A stretch of 64,000 nucleotides of DNA from an uncultured Bacteroidales bacterium (GTDB lineage: Bacteria; Bacteroidota; Bacteroidia; Bacteroidales; Bacteroidaceae), in contig CADAJS010000008.1 of NCBI GenBank assembly GCA_902788315.1, forward strand, positions 87,941 through 151,940. Reading direction: 5' to 3'. The number at the start of each line of letters is the position of its first letter. Position 1 is the first letter of the stretch. Shown here one piece after another: positions 37,423-46,378 of this stretch. The translations under genes and the position numbers were made by a program. The notes beneath the pieces were generated by a model, which worked only from the letters and a program-made list of their open reading frames with translations, had not been told where the DNA came from and searched no databases.

Positions 37423-40029
37423 TCAGAAGGTGACCTTGAAGATACCTCGGATGCCCCACTTGTGTGTGTCGTCGTAGATATAGTTCATACGGCGCACGTA
37501 TTCGATGTGGAAGATCTTGAAGATGTTGTGGAGACCAAAGATCAGTTCTACATAGGGCGTGTGGGGATCCATCACGTGGGAGGCATAGGAGAAGGTGCCG
37601 TCCGAGCGGAAGGAGCCGGGATAGTAGAAGAGGGTGGCGTCGCCCCGGTTCTGCATCAGGAAGGGGTTGTTCTTGTCCGTGAGCTGGCCCCAGAGGCAGT
37701 TCACTCCGATGTATTCGCGCCACTTCAGTCCGCGAATGAGGGGGATGCGGTTCAGTATCTTGCCGTTCATGTCCCACGACATCATGAGCGAGGCGTAGCG
37801 GTCGTTGGGGAATTCCATGTTGCGGACGAGGCTGAAGGTGTATCCCTCCATGATGTAGCTCATGTTGGCGGCCGGCATGATGAGGAAGGGGTAGGGCACC
37901 TTGTTCCACTGTATGCCTCCCTTGAGCATGAAGTCCATCTTACCCCATGAGCGCAGCCAGAAGCGCTTGTAGAGGGTGGCCTCGGTGAAGTTGTAATCGT
38001 ACTGTCCTCCCAGCAGCCCCTTGAAGCCTGTGGTGTGGCTGAGTCCCATGATGGGGGAGTCGAAGTTGGTGGTCAGGCGGCGCTGTTTGGTGTTGATGTA
38101 CGTAGCGCCTGGCTGGTATTCGAGTCCGACGCTGGCTTCGGTGAAGCGTATCTTGTGGATGTTCTGTGCGGGGTCATAGGTCTCGGAGCCTGGAGCCGGT
38201 TGTGCGAGCGTGCGGTAGAAGAGGTCGCCGGCCCCTTCGTTCCACTCGCGTCGTCCCTGGGCATAGACACGCAGTCCGTTCTCCCACTCCCAGTCGAGCT
38301 TCAGGTTGTAGCGCTCGAAGTAGTTCATGTGTCGCACGGGTGCCCACTTCAGGGCGACGAAGACGTTGTCCTTGTCCGTGGGTACGAACTTGTCGCTGGG
38401 CGAGCTGATGTCGTTCTCGTAGGTGAAGGTGAGGTTGTGGCAGGGGTATTCGCGTGGGAGATAGTCTTTCTTGTTGAACGAGTAAGTCACCTCGCCCATG
38501 CCCTTCCATCGCTGGTCGCCGAATCCGTACTTGGTGTTTCCGCGGAAGAACCAGTGCTTGCTGAGGTTGGCAGTCGTCTGTGCGCTCGCACGGAGACGGA
38601 ATCCCTCGACAAAGTTGCTGCCTATCATGGCATTGATGGGGCCTATGTCCACCTTGCTGGGGTGTTCGGGATTGACGCTTGTCTCCACGTAGTTCTCGAT
38701 GAAAGCCTTGCCCAACCAGATAATTTCCTTGAAGCCCTTGATGTTGTACAGTCGGTCCATGAAGACGTCCATCTCGCTCTCTCCCTTGGTGAGCGGTGTG
38801 GGTCGCTGCTCTTCCCAGAACATGTCGTCGCGCATCTGTGCCGAGGCTTCGAGCTTGGTGTCACCCTTGAAGTTGAACGTGCGGTCGGGGATGGGGGTGA
38901 AGTCCCACCCGCTGTACTTGACCACGCGCTCCACCTGTACCTTCTGTATCCACGAGGCCAGCTCCATCTGCACCCACATCTTGTTGTTCACCACCACCTG
39001 TTCGCCGGTGGGCAGGGGTTCAAAGTCCTGTACGATCTTCATTTCATCGACGAAGTTCACGTCGCTGCGCGATGGAATGCCTATCTCGGCCCGCTTGACG
39101 CGCCATGTGGAGTCGGCCAGGATGAAGAGGGAGCCGGAGAAACCGAAGTCTTGCGGGTTGTTGGGCGTGAAGTCCACCTGGAAGCACTGTTGCTTGCCCA
39201 CCTGAAGCGTATCGACGATGAAGTAGCGATAGAACGAGATGGCACTGGCCGTGCTGATGGGGCTTGTGAATGGGTATTGCAGCAGGCGTACCTGGTCCTG
39301 GTATATGTCGATGTCGGTGAAGCAGTCTGAGAGCATGCCGGTCATAATCTCGCCCGTGTTGATGAGATTGGTCACTCCCTCGTTCCTCTCACCCACGATG
39401 ATGGACTTCTCCGTCTTTGGGCTCTTGCGATAGATGATCTGGCTCACCTTCTCCTCCATCGTGAGCGGCAGGATGAGCTTGCCGGTCTCGGGATAGGTCT
39501 CCACATGGTCTTTCAGGAAGGGCATGTGCTTGAAGTGATCGTCCTCGAACACCTTGTCGGTGAACTCATTGAGGGCGAAAGTCATCTTCTCGTACTTCAT
39601 GTAGGAGAGGTAGTCGTTGGCACGCAGGTCGCTGTTCTTCTTGGCGGCTATCACCTTGCGCATCATCTCGACGGCGGGGTTGTTCTTGCGGCTGTATTTC
39701 TTGCGCTTGGTGACCACCTCCACCTCCTTGAGCGACGAGGCCGTCTCCTGCAGCTTGACGTTGAGCTTCTGGGGTTCCTTCACCTCGAGTGCCTTCATGT
39801 CGAATCCCATCATGGAGAAGACCAGTGTGCCGCGTCGGAAGGCTATCTTGTATCGGCCGTTGATGTCGGTCTGGACCAGCGTGCTCTTGTCGTCCATATA
39901 ATACACGTGCACCGCAGGCAGGGTCTCGCCTGTGGCAGCATCCGTCACCTCACCCGTCACCATCTGAGCGGCTATGCGCAGGACGCACAGGCACATCATA
40001 AGGGCGAAAATATAGCAGCGTTTCAGCAC
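37423..40029 (-). CDS. DUF5686/carboxypeptidase-like outer-membrane protein
   Basis: About 868 residues from the GTG at 40029 (reads as MLKRCYIFALMMCLCVLRIAAQ-type signal, cleavage after AAQ). A longer frame to 40119 would translate the promoter-bearing repeat and is rejected; the -7 box at 40067-40060 puts the transcript start near 40053. Domains: carboxypeptidase-like beta domain (GEVTDAATGETLPAVHVYY, GRYKIAFRRGTLVFSMMGF), then a long DUF5686 region with many barrel-like strands and a C-terminal Phe (GIRGIFKVTF). Likely a TonB-independent outer-membrane protein of unknown function. Confidence 0.82.
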   Translation of the reverse strand: MLKRCYIFALMMCLCVLRIAAQMVTGEVTDAATGETLPAVHVYYMDDKSTLVQTDINGRYKIAFRRGTLVFSMMGFDMKALEVKEPQKLNVKLQETASSLKEVEVVTKRKKYSRKNNPAVEMMRKVIAAKKNSDLRANDYLSYMKYEKMTFALNEFTDKVFEDDHFKHMPFLKDHVETYPETGKLILPLTMEEKVSQIIYRKSPKTEKSIIVGERNEGVTNLINTGEIMTGMLSDCFTDIDIYQDQVRLLQYPFTSPISTASAISFYRYFIVDTLQVGKQQCFQVDFTPNNPQDFGFSGSLFILADSTWRVKRAEIGIPSRSDVNFVDEMKIVQDFEPLPTGEQVVVNNKMWVQMELASWIQKVQVERVVKYSGWDFTPIPDRTFNFKGDTKLEASAQMRDDMFWEEQRPTPLTKGESEMDVFMDRLYNIKGFKEIIWLGKAFIENYVETSVNPEHPSKVDIGPINAMIGSNFVEGFRLRASAQTTANLSKHWFFRGNTKYGFGDQRWKGMGEVTYSFNKKDYLPREYPCHNLTFTYENDISSPSDKFVPTDKDNVFVALKWAPVRHMNYFERYNLKLDWEWENGLRVYAQGRREWNEGAGDLFYRTLAQPAPGSETYDPAQNIHKIRFTEASVGLEYQPGATYINTKQRRLTTNFDSPIMGLSHTTGFKGLLGGQYDYNFTEATLYKRFWLRSWGKMDFMLKGGIQWNKVPYPFLIMPAANMSYIMEGYTFSLVRNMEFPNDRYASLMMSWDMNGKILNRIPLIRGLKWREYIGVNCLWGQLTDKNNPFLMQNRGDATLFYYPGSFRSDGTFSYASHVMDPHTPYVELIFGLHNIFKIFHIEYVRRMNYIYDDTHKWGIRGIFKVTF

Positions 40030-40059
40030 GTGGATTGATCTGTTTTCTCTTTCAGCCTG

Positions 40060-40140
40060 CAAAGGTACGAATAAACGAGGGCAATGCAAAGGAAAATGGT
40101 GAAAACTTTTCCCTTGCACTGCCGAGTGCCAGTACCTTCT
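40060..40140 (-). repeat. Promoter-bearing hairpin repeat, copy 1
   Basis: An imperfect palindrome about 80 bp long: outer AGGTAC...GTACCT, inner CAAAGGAAAA...TTTTCC. On the minus strand it carries TTTG, 19 bp, TACCTTTG (40067-40060), pointing into the DUF5686 gene. It is followed by a 54-bp segment (40137-40190) that is also present at 49296-49350. Confidence 0.75.
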
Positions 40141-40194
40141 TCAATACCCGTGAACGGGCAGAAGCGACCAAAGGTCGAGCGCGATGCAGTCAAA

Positions 40195-40240
40195 GGTACG
40201 CGCTCGGCTCTGCCGCTTTGCCTTTAGTGCAAAGAATAAG
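40195..40240. repeat. Dispersed repeat CGCTCGGCTCTGCCGC family
   Basis: Contains CGCGCTCGGCTCTGCCGCTT then TGCCTTTAGTGCAAAGAAT. Other copies are near 44882, 49360, 56836, 57911, 58904, 59053 and 63132. The right half folds as CTTTGC/GCAAAG. Confidence 0.7.
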
Positions 40241-40281
40241 TGAGCGAAAAACATTATTTCCCATGACGTGTTCCTGGGGAC

Positions 40282-40321
40282 TTTATCACGTGTGATAAAC
40301 TCTTTTATCACGCGTGATAAA
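40282..40321. promoter_or_regulatory. Twin 18-bp palindromes, 22 bp apart
   Basis: TTTATCACGTGTGATAAA (40282-40299) and TTTATCACGCGTGATAAA (40304-40321). Both have arms TTTATCAC/GTGATAAA; centres are 22 bp apart, on one face of the helix. Looks like a double operator or paired stem-loops between nagB and the DUF5686 gene. Confidence 0.6.
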
Positions 40322-40383
40322 GCGCTGCGCTGCACGTTATGTAACTCGACAATTGCTGTGATTGCCGACAGCCATGAATAAAT

Positions 40384-40419
40384 CAGGGAGGGGATACACC
40401 GTATGTGCTCCCCTCCCTG
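40384..40419 (-). terminator. Terminator after nagB
   Basis: Perfect 10-bp arms CAGGGAGGGG and CCCCTCCCTG, 30 bp past the nagB stop, followed on the minus strand by ATTTATTC. Confidence 0.65.
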
Positions 40420-40448
40420 CTATGGATTCTCCCGTGTGGGTGTATGTC

Positions 40449-41240
40449 TTACAGATTGTCTTTCTCCATGTCGATGAAGTACTTGTAGGTACCGTGCTTC
40501 AGTTCGTCGGTAGCCGCTTCGTCGCATACGATGATGGCGTGGGGGTGCATCTGCAGGGCGCTGATGGTCCACTCCTGGCTCACGGCTCCCTCGATGGCAT
40601 GCTGCAGGGCACGTGCTTTGCCGTGACCGTTACATACGATGAGCACCTCGCGGGCATCCATCACGGTACCCACACCCACGGTCATGGCCGTGCGGGGCAC
40701 CTTGGTCACATCGTTCTCGAAGAAACGGCTGTTGGCAATGATGGTGTCCGTGGTGAGGCTCTTGACGCGTGTGCGACTGCAGAGCGAGGAGAAGGGCTCA
40801 TTGAAGGCGATGTGGCCGTCAGGACCGATACCACCCATGAAGAGGTCGATGCCTCCAGCTGCCTTGATGGCTTCCTCGTAGGCTGCACATTCGGCATTCA
40901 GGTCGGCAGCGTTTCCGTTGAGGATATGCACGTTCTCCTTCTTGATGTCGATGTGGTTGAAGAAGTTGTTCCACATGAAGCTGTGGTAGCTCTCGGGGTG
41001 CTCCTCGGGCAGACCCACGTATTCGTCCATGTTGAATGTCACCACGTTCTTGAAGCTAACCTTCCCTGCCTTGTAAAGCTCAATCAGGTGCATGTAGAGT
41101 CCCAGGGGTGAACTTCCCGTGGGGCATCCCAGCACGAAGGGCTTCTCGGCAGTGGGCTTGGCTGCATTGATTTTTCCGGCTACATACTCGGCAGCCCAAC
41201 GGCTGAGCTGAGCATAATCGGGTTCGATGATAACTCGCAT
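40449..41240 (-). CDS. nagB: Glucosamine-6-phosphate deaminase
   Basis: 263 residues, usual length. Motifs [20 protein letters not shown] (sugar-phosphate loop), [17 protein letters not shown] (catalytic Asp), [14 protein letters not shown] (catalytic Asp-His pair). Converts glucosamine-6-phosphate to fructose-6-phosphate and ammonia, feeding amino-sugar breakdown. It follows the TolB-like gene by 210 bp and has its own terminator. The neighbouring GH38-like and SGNH hydrolases could supply amino sugars, but this is inference. Confidence 0.95.
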   Translation of the reverse strand: MRVIIEPDYAQLSRWAAEYVAGKINAAKPTAEKPFVLGCPTGSSPLGLYMHLIELYKAGKVSFKNVVTFNMDEYVGLPEEHPESYHSFMWNNFFNHIDIKKENVHILNGNAADLNAECAAYEEAIKAAGGIDLFMGGIGPDGHIAFNEPFSSLCSRTRVKSLTTDTIIANSRFFENDVTKVPRTAMTVGVGTVMDAREVLIVCNGHGKARALQHAIEGAVSQEWTISALQMHPHAIIVCDEAATDELKHGTYKYFIDMEKDNL

Positions 41241-41450
41241 TTTTTTGTTTCCCTCTCATTACCTTGCTCCCCTCTTGTGGGAGGCCGGCCGCCATCAGGG
41301 TCTCGGGCGTCATGTTACACTGTTCTTTTTTCTTTTTACCTTATACTTATCCTGAACTTAATGTCGGTGCATAGTTCATTGTCATGTGCAGGGAGGGACA
41401 CCACCGGGTGCACAGCGGCTGTCCATTATCTGCTTTTCGCTCCCCGGCTG

Positions 41451-43025
41451 TCAGTTTCCCACTCCCTTTCCCGGCAGGTATTTTGCCAGGTCTCCGTCGG
41501 TGTTGTAGATGCAGTCGCGCAGTGCCTCGGGGCTTATCTTCACTTCTTCGCGAGTGAGCTCGGGCACATTGTAGCTCTTGAGCAGAAGCTGGTTGTACTC
41601 GGGGTCGCGCTGTGGCATGGCGAATGCCTTGTGGGCCTGTCCGTTCTTGTCGAAATAGGCGATAAAGGGGCGTGTGTAGTTCTTGTCCATGCGGCGACTG
41701 CTGAAGGCAATCCAGCGTCCGTTGCTGCTCCAGGAGTGGAAACTGTCGGGATCGGGACTGTTGGCTGCGGACAGCGCATAGCAGGTGTCACGCTCGAGGT
41801 CTTTTACCCAAAGGTCGGCACTGATGTGCCAGATGTGGAACTGTCCGTAGTTGCCCTGTGTATAGAGCACGTATCGGCCGTCGGGGCTCACGCGTGGTAC
41901 GCTGAGGCTCTTGCGGTGCACAGCGGCATCTACCTCCATCCGTGGCGTGCCGAAGCGACGTGTGGCGGGGTCGAAATCTACGCTGTACAGGTCGTAGTAC
42001 AGACTGTCGTGCTTGCCTACGACGGCCATCAGCAGCACGCTGTCGCTGACATTCGTGTCCATGCGGCGACGCAGGTCGGCACAGCAATAATAGAGCCTCC
42101 GGCCGTCGGGCGCCCAGCAGGGGAAGGTCTCCAGCTGGTCGCGGGTGCGCAGGATGTGGCTCACCTCATTCTTCTCTGCATCATAGAGCAACAGGTCGCT
42201 GGTCTCGTCGAGCACTTCTACCTTCTCTGCATGGTAGAGGTGGAACGTCTGTCCCGTCTTGTTGGTGCTGAATGCTACGAGTCGCTCCGTGGGATGCCAC
42301 GATGGATACACGCCGCTGGTGATGATGGTACTGTCCTTGATGAGTACCTTTCGTGCCTCGCCATTGTGTACGATGATGGTGCCTCCGTGGCCGGCTCGCA
42401 CGTGGAAGAGCATGTTGTCTGTCCCGTAGTTCTGGTAGTTGTGGCAGTTGATACAGTGGTTGTCCTTGTCGCTGTACTTGCGGTTGTTCTCGTAGATGAT
42501 GCGTTCGTTCCAGTTCGTCAGGTTGCGCTGATAGAGTCCAAGCTGCCGGTACAGTTCATAGCCAGGCTCGATGAGACGGTAGCTCAGGTAGCCATCGATG
42601 TCTTCCTCGGCCACGGTAAGCGTATAGTCGGGATAGTGCAGCCAGCGGTCTCCCTGTCGGGCATAGAGGCTCACGCGGATGTCGCCTCCCCGGTTCTCCT
42701 GCAGGAGCGAGCGCCAGCACGTGGTGTCAATCTCCACTTTGGCATCCTCGCCGCCACCCACTACCAGTGGCTCGCCCTTCCCTTGGAAACTGGCTACAAC
42801 GGCTGTGAGGGCGGTGTCCTTCAGCATGAAGTTCAGTGGGGCGATGTTGGGTGGAATCACCACATTGGTATAGTCGGGGAAGATGGATGCCGGGCGGCCT
42901 GCTTCCTCAAAGGTTTCCGGCACCATCGCCGTCGGGCGGGAACAGGCGACGGTCAGTATGGCCACGAGGGCCATGGGGGCCATGAAGGCCGTGAGGGTAT
43001 TTCGTAGGGTTCTCATTGTGTGCAT
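41451..43025 (-). CDS. TolB-like beta-propeller lipoprotein with CxxCH motif
   Basis: 524 residues. Lipoprotein signal ending VAILTVAC, then SRP. An N-terminal domain (about 30-180) precedes CINCHNYQNYGT (about 198), a single CxxCH that matches a c-type haem site, then WD40/TolB-like blades (YPSWHPTERLVAFSTN, FPCWAPDGRRLYYCC, VPRVSPDGRYVLY, WSSNGRWIAFSSRR). The C-terminal part (PEYNQLLLKSYNVPELTREE) is typical of its Bacteroides relatives. It starts 17 bp after the DUF6057 gene. Periplasmic; function unknown. Confidence 0.78.
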   Translation of the reverse strand: MHTMRTLRNTLTAFMAPMALVAILTVACSRPTAMVPETFEEAGRPASIFPDYTNVVIPPNIAPLNFMLKDTALTAVVASFQGKGEPLVVGGGEDAKVEIDTTCWRSLLQENRGGDIRVSLYARQGDRWLHYPDYTLTVAEEDIDGYLSYRLIEPGYELYRQLGLYQRNLTNWNERIIYENNRKYSDKDNHCINCHNYQNYGTDNMLFHVRAGHGGTIIVHNGEARKVLIKDSTIITSGVYPSWHPTERLVAFSTNKTGQTFHLYHAEKVEVLDETSDLLLYDAEKNEVSHILRTRDQLETFPCWAPDGRRLYYCCADLRRRMDTNVSDSVLLMAVVGKHDSLYYDLYSVDFDPATRRFGTPRMEVDAAVHRKSLSVPRVSPDGRYVLYTQGNYGQFHIWHISADLWVKDLERDTCYALSAANSPDPDSFHSWSSNGRWIAFSSRRMDKNYTRPFIAYFDKNGQAHKAFAMPQRDPEYNQLLLKSYNVPELTREEVKISPEALRDCIYNTDGDLAKYLPGKGVGN

Positions 43026-43042
43026 TTCTTGGATTCTTTCGT

Positions 43043-44674
43043 TTAGTTCACGCCAGAGCTGGACGATACGTAGCCTGTTTGCTTGGAACTGGTGGCTCGC
43101 AGGTTGCCGAAGAAATAATAGTAGGGGTAATAGCCCCGGTAGCGTGGGAACAGCTCTTCGGCATGCTCGGCACGTGACTTCATATAGGGCTGTATCACGC
43201 TCATGAAGGCTTGGATGCGTGGCGTGCGCAGGTTCATGTTCTGGAACTTCTGGTCCAGGCCGGGATAATTGTTCGAGGCCAGCAGGATGCCGTCGGCTAT
43301 GTTCTCGGACGGCGTGGAGCCTCGCAGTACGTCCAGTCTCACGACAAAGTCATTGAGTAGTTTCGTGTAGAGGCATACGGCCAGGCTGTTGTACAGGGCG
43401 TTCAGGCTGCGCCCCTCCGTGAGCATCAGGTTGTAGCCGAGGAATGTGGGTTGCTGGTACATGCTCTCATAGCTGTCCCGCATGGGTTCGGTCAGGCGTA
43501 TCTTGGCCATCTCGGGGTCGGCGTTGACTCGGTCGGGATGGCGTACCATGCGGGCATACTTGTCACAGAACTGTTTCTCGAAGGGGATGTCCTTCAGGAT
43601 GCGCAGGTACTTTTCCGTCACCTCCCATTCGCCTCGCATCAGCGAGCTCTTCACCAGGAGGTGGAGCAGGCGCACGGTGGGCCCCGTCATCACCATCTGC
43701 TCCATGCATTGGTGGATGCAGGTGAGCATGAAGCCGCCATGATAGCTGCCCTCTGGGATATAGAGGCTTACGGCCGCGTTCTGTCCGCCGTCCATGCCGT
43801 GGATGTGCAGGGTGTCAAACTCGAAACGTATGTCATACAGGCGGTCGCATATCTGATCTGTGTGCACCAATGCGATGGCATAGTAGGCTGCCATGGGCCG
43901 ATTGCTCATCGTGGCGTGCTCGCGAGCCAGTTTCTGTATGCGGTTCCAGTCCTGGTCGTACTGGGCTATCATCATCTGGGAGATGACGCGTGTATAGGGA
44001 CGTTGCCATTGGTTGTATCCGATAACGGCTGCAAACCCCACCACCAGCACTGCCAGCTCCACCCACGACGGGCCGTTGAGCCGCCATCCTGCGTTTGCGG
44101 GACGGGACTCCTCTGGGTTCCATGCGTTGCGACGATGCAGTGCGCGGACGATACATAACGTTCCGCCACACAGGAGCACGGCCAGCGCCACGAGCATCAG
44201 CGGGCCCAGGATGCGTCCGGTCTCGGCTTCGAAGAAGAGGTCCAGCCCCTCGTAGCTTGCCCATCCCAGATAGAGAAAGGCCGGGAGATACTGTGCCCAC
44301 CGCCAGCGTGGACTCAGGCGGAGTGCTGCCCCCAGCACCCATGTGCTGCTGGTGATGGCTGCTGCCAGCAGCAGACCGCCCAGCCACGGATGGCAGAACA
44401 GCTGGAGCAGCATACGCCCCACATACCAGAGCCATCCGCCCTGAAGGTCGAGCACGAACTTCATCTGTTCGGGATTGGCCACCCAGAAGCTGTATTCGCG
44501 ACAGATGCGCCACACGGGTGCATAATAGATGGCGCTCCATGCCCATATACCCAAGAATAGCAGGGCCATCATTGCGGGTTGTGCTATTTGGCGGCGTGCG
44601 GTTTTCTTGGGTGCGGACGCGTTGGGGGTCGCCTGCTGTGCCGCACGCTGCGGCTTATTCTTTGGTTTACTCAT
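43043..44674 (-). CDS. DUF6057-like polytopic membrane protein
   Basis: 543 residues from the ATG at 44674 (MSKPKNKPQRAAQQATPNAS). The frame extends upstream through two repeat copies to 44845, but the promoter box at 44705-44698 places transcription start near 44691, supporting 44674. A Lys/Ala-rich cytoplasmic tail, about seven membrane segments (about 30-230), then a soluble helical C-terminal half (about 240-540) with YHGGFMLTCIHQCMEQMV-like helices. It pairs with the TolB-like lipoprotein (17-bp gap), a pairing I recall from other Bacteroidales. Function unknown. Confidence 0.72.
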   Translation of the reverse strand: MSKPKNKPQRAAQQATPNASAPKKTARRQIAQPAMMALLFLGIWAWSAIYYAPVWRICREYSFWVANPEQMKFVLDLQGGWLWYVGRMLLQLFCHPWLGGLLLAAAITSSTWVLGAALRLSPRWRWAQYLPAFLYLGWASYEGLDLFFEAETGRILGPLMLVALAVLLCGGTLCIVRALHRRNAWNPEESRPANAGWRLNGPSWVELAVLVVGFAAVIGYNQWQRPYTRVISQMMIAQYDQDWNRIQKLAREHATMSNRPMAAYYAIALVHTDQICDRLYDIRFEFDTLHIHGMDGGQNAAVSLYIPEGSYHGGFMLTCIHQCMEQMVMTGPTVRLLHLLVKSSLMRGEWEVTEKYLRILKDIPFEKQFCDKYARMVRHPDRVNADPEMAKIRLTEPMRDSYESMYQQPTFLGYNLMLTEGRSLNALYNSLAVCLYTKLLNDFVVRLDVLRGSTPSENIADGILLASNNYPGLDQKFQNMNLRTPRIQAFMSVIQPYMKSRAEHAEELFPRYRGYYPYYYFFGNLRATSSKQTGYVSSSSGVN

Positions 44675-44697
44675 AACACCAATACCATTTTCGCGCA

Positions 44698-44935
44698 CAA
44701 AGGTACGAATAAACGAGTGCAACGCAAAGGAAAATGATGAAAACTTTTCCTTTGCACTGCCGAGTGTCAGTACCTTCGACGCAGTCAAAGGTACGAATAA
44801 ACGAGTGCAACGCAAAGGAAAATGGTGAAAACTTTTCCTTTGCACTGCCGAGTGCCAGTACCTTAGACGCAGTCAGAGGTACGCGCTCGGCTCTGCCGCT
44901 TTGCCTTTAGTGCAAAGAATAATTGAGAAAAGAGC
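44698..44935 (-). repeat. Promoter-bearing hairpin repeats, copies 2 and 3, plus dispersed repeat
   Basis: Two tandem units, 88 bp apart (AGGTAC at 44701 and 44789). Each has CAAAGGAAAA...TTTTCCTTTG and, on the minus strand, TTTG, 19 bp, TACCTTTG. The nearest unit sits 24 bp from the DUF6057 ATG. A copy of the CGCTCGGCTCTGCCGC repeat follows at about 44882-44920. Confidence 0.78.
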
Positions 44936-44985
44936 AAAGGAAAATGGCTTTTTTTCATTTCTTTGCTTCGGTGTTCGGATGTTCG

Positions 44986-46371
44986 TCAGTCCACGGGGCG
45001 CAGGACGATGTGTCGCTTCACCGGGCGGTTTATCTGGTAGATACGCTTGACGAGCAGCTTCATTTGTCGTTCGTCCATCTGTCGCGACTCGGCATGTCTC
45101 AGGCGGGCATACATGCCGCGATAGCCCTTCAGCCACGCGTTGTCTGCACCGGCCTCCCACATCGCTTGCTCGGCCTCGGCATCGTTCTGGTGGAGCATGC
45201 CTTTGCCCAGGAAAAAGTTATACTGCACCCAGGCGTATTCCCTCAGCCCGCGTTCTATCTCCCAGCGCCGCTCGTTCAGTGCCATCACGGTGAGTGCCTG
45301 CTGATATTGCGGGGTGTGGGTGTAGGTGGCCAGGTTCACTCCCTGGGTTAGCTGCATGGCCGTGAGGGTGTCTATCAGCGTGTCGTCGATGCGCAGCTCA
45401 TATCGTCCCTGCAGTCCGCGCACGGTGAGCCGTTCGTTACTCAGATCGTCCATCAGTGTGGGAATGACCTTCACGGCATCGGCCTGCGGACGGCTGAATC
45501 CCCAGCCGCGTGCCACGGGGTCCATCGGGTAGGGAAGCGAGCGGGCCAGGTAATCGAAGCTGACAGTTCCGTCGCGGCTGCGCAAAGTCGTGATTTTGCA
45601 GTTTTCGCTGCGTAGCACCTTACGTTTGGCGGCGTCAATCTCTACGTCGGCCACCTTCTGGCCCGCCATGCCCTGTGCCTTTAGGAAGAGATAGGCCATC
45701 ACCATGTGGCCGTCGTTGTCCGGGTGGATACGGTCGGTGCCGCAGAGGGTGAAGGTGGAGTCCGTCTGCTGCCGTTCCTCGTTGATGCGCGTCATGGGTG
45801 CGTTGAAGTCCAGAAACTCCCATTTCTCCGCCTGCGCGGTTGCTTGCTGATAGGCCACGATGCGACGCATTGCGTCGTTCTTGCCGTGGAAGATGTCTTG
45901 GTTGAAACGTGATGTCTGGTCGTAGGGCGAGGTGCCCAGCATGATGATGCGTGTGTCCTGCAGCGTTGTCAGACGGCGGCGTATGGAGTCGAAGTTCGTG
46001 ATGGACTGGGCCACCTGGCGGTCGGCAAATCCCTGCGGATCGGTACCGTTGTACTCGTAGTAACCGCTGTCGTTCATCCCGAAGGTGAGTGTGAGCACTG
46101 TGGGCTGCCGTGAGAGTACGTCGTCATCCAGGCGGGCCCAGATGGAGTGGGCCGTGTCGCCTCCCACACCACAGTTGGACATCCACAGCCGCATCGTGGG
46201 GAAGTGGGTCATGTAATAGAGCCAGATGTAGGAATGATAGTGCCCTCCGTCGGTGATGCTGTTGCCGACGAAGGTCACACGGTCGCCTTTCCGGAACGGG
46301 GCGATGTCCTGTGCCCTCAGGCTCGTTGAGATGCCTGCAAGCAGCAGGACGATGAGAATGTTTCTTGTCAT
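44986..46371 (-). CDS. Exported SGNH/GDSL hydrolase
   Basis: 461 residues. Signal peptide MTRNILIVLLLAGISTSLRA then QD. SGNH blocks: VTFVGNSITDGGHYHS (Ser, about 38), CGVGGDTAHSIW (Gly), LTFGMNDSGYY (Asn), and DRIHPDNDGHMVMAY (Asp/His). The family includes carbohydrate esterases and lipases. A C-terminal 200-residue helical extension follows. It starts 7 bp after the GH38-like gene, so the two are co-transcribed and may act on the same glycan. Substrate unknown. Confidence 0.87.
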   Translation of the reverse strand: MTRNILIVLLLAGISTSLRAQDIAPFRKGDRVTFVGNSITDGGHYHSYIWLYYMTHFPTMRLWMSNCGVGGDTAHSIWARLDDDVLSRQPTVLTLTFGMNDSGYYEYNGTDPQGFADRQVAQSITNFDSIRRRLTTLQDTRIIMLGTSPYDQTSRFNQDIFHGKNDAMRRIVAYQQATAQAEKWEFLDFNAPMTRINEERQQTDSTFTLCGTDRIHPDNDGHMVMAYLFLKAQGMAGQKVADVEIDAAKRKVLRSENCKITTLRSRDGTVSFDYLARSLPYPMDPVARGWGFSRPQADAVKVIPTLMDDLSNERLTVRGLQGRYELRIDDTLIDTLTAMQLTQGVNLATYTHTPQYQQALTVMALNERRWEIERGLREYAWVQYNFFLGKGMLHQNDAEAEQAMWEAGADNAWLKGYRGMYARLRHAESRQMDERQMKLLVKRIYQINRPVKRHIVLRPVD

Positions 46372-46378
46372 AATAGAG

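Noticed and set aside
41277..43007. 576-codon plus-strand frame opposite the TolB-like gene
   Set aside because: Shadow of a well-supported gene on the other strand.
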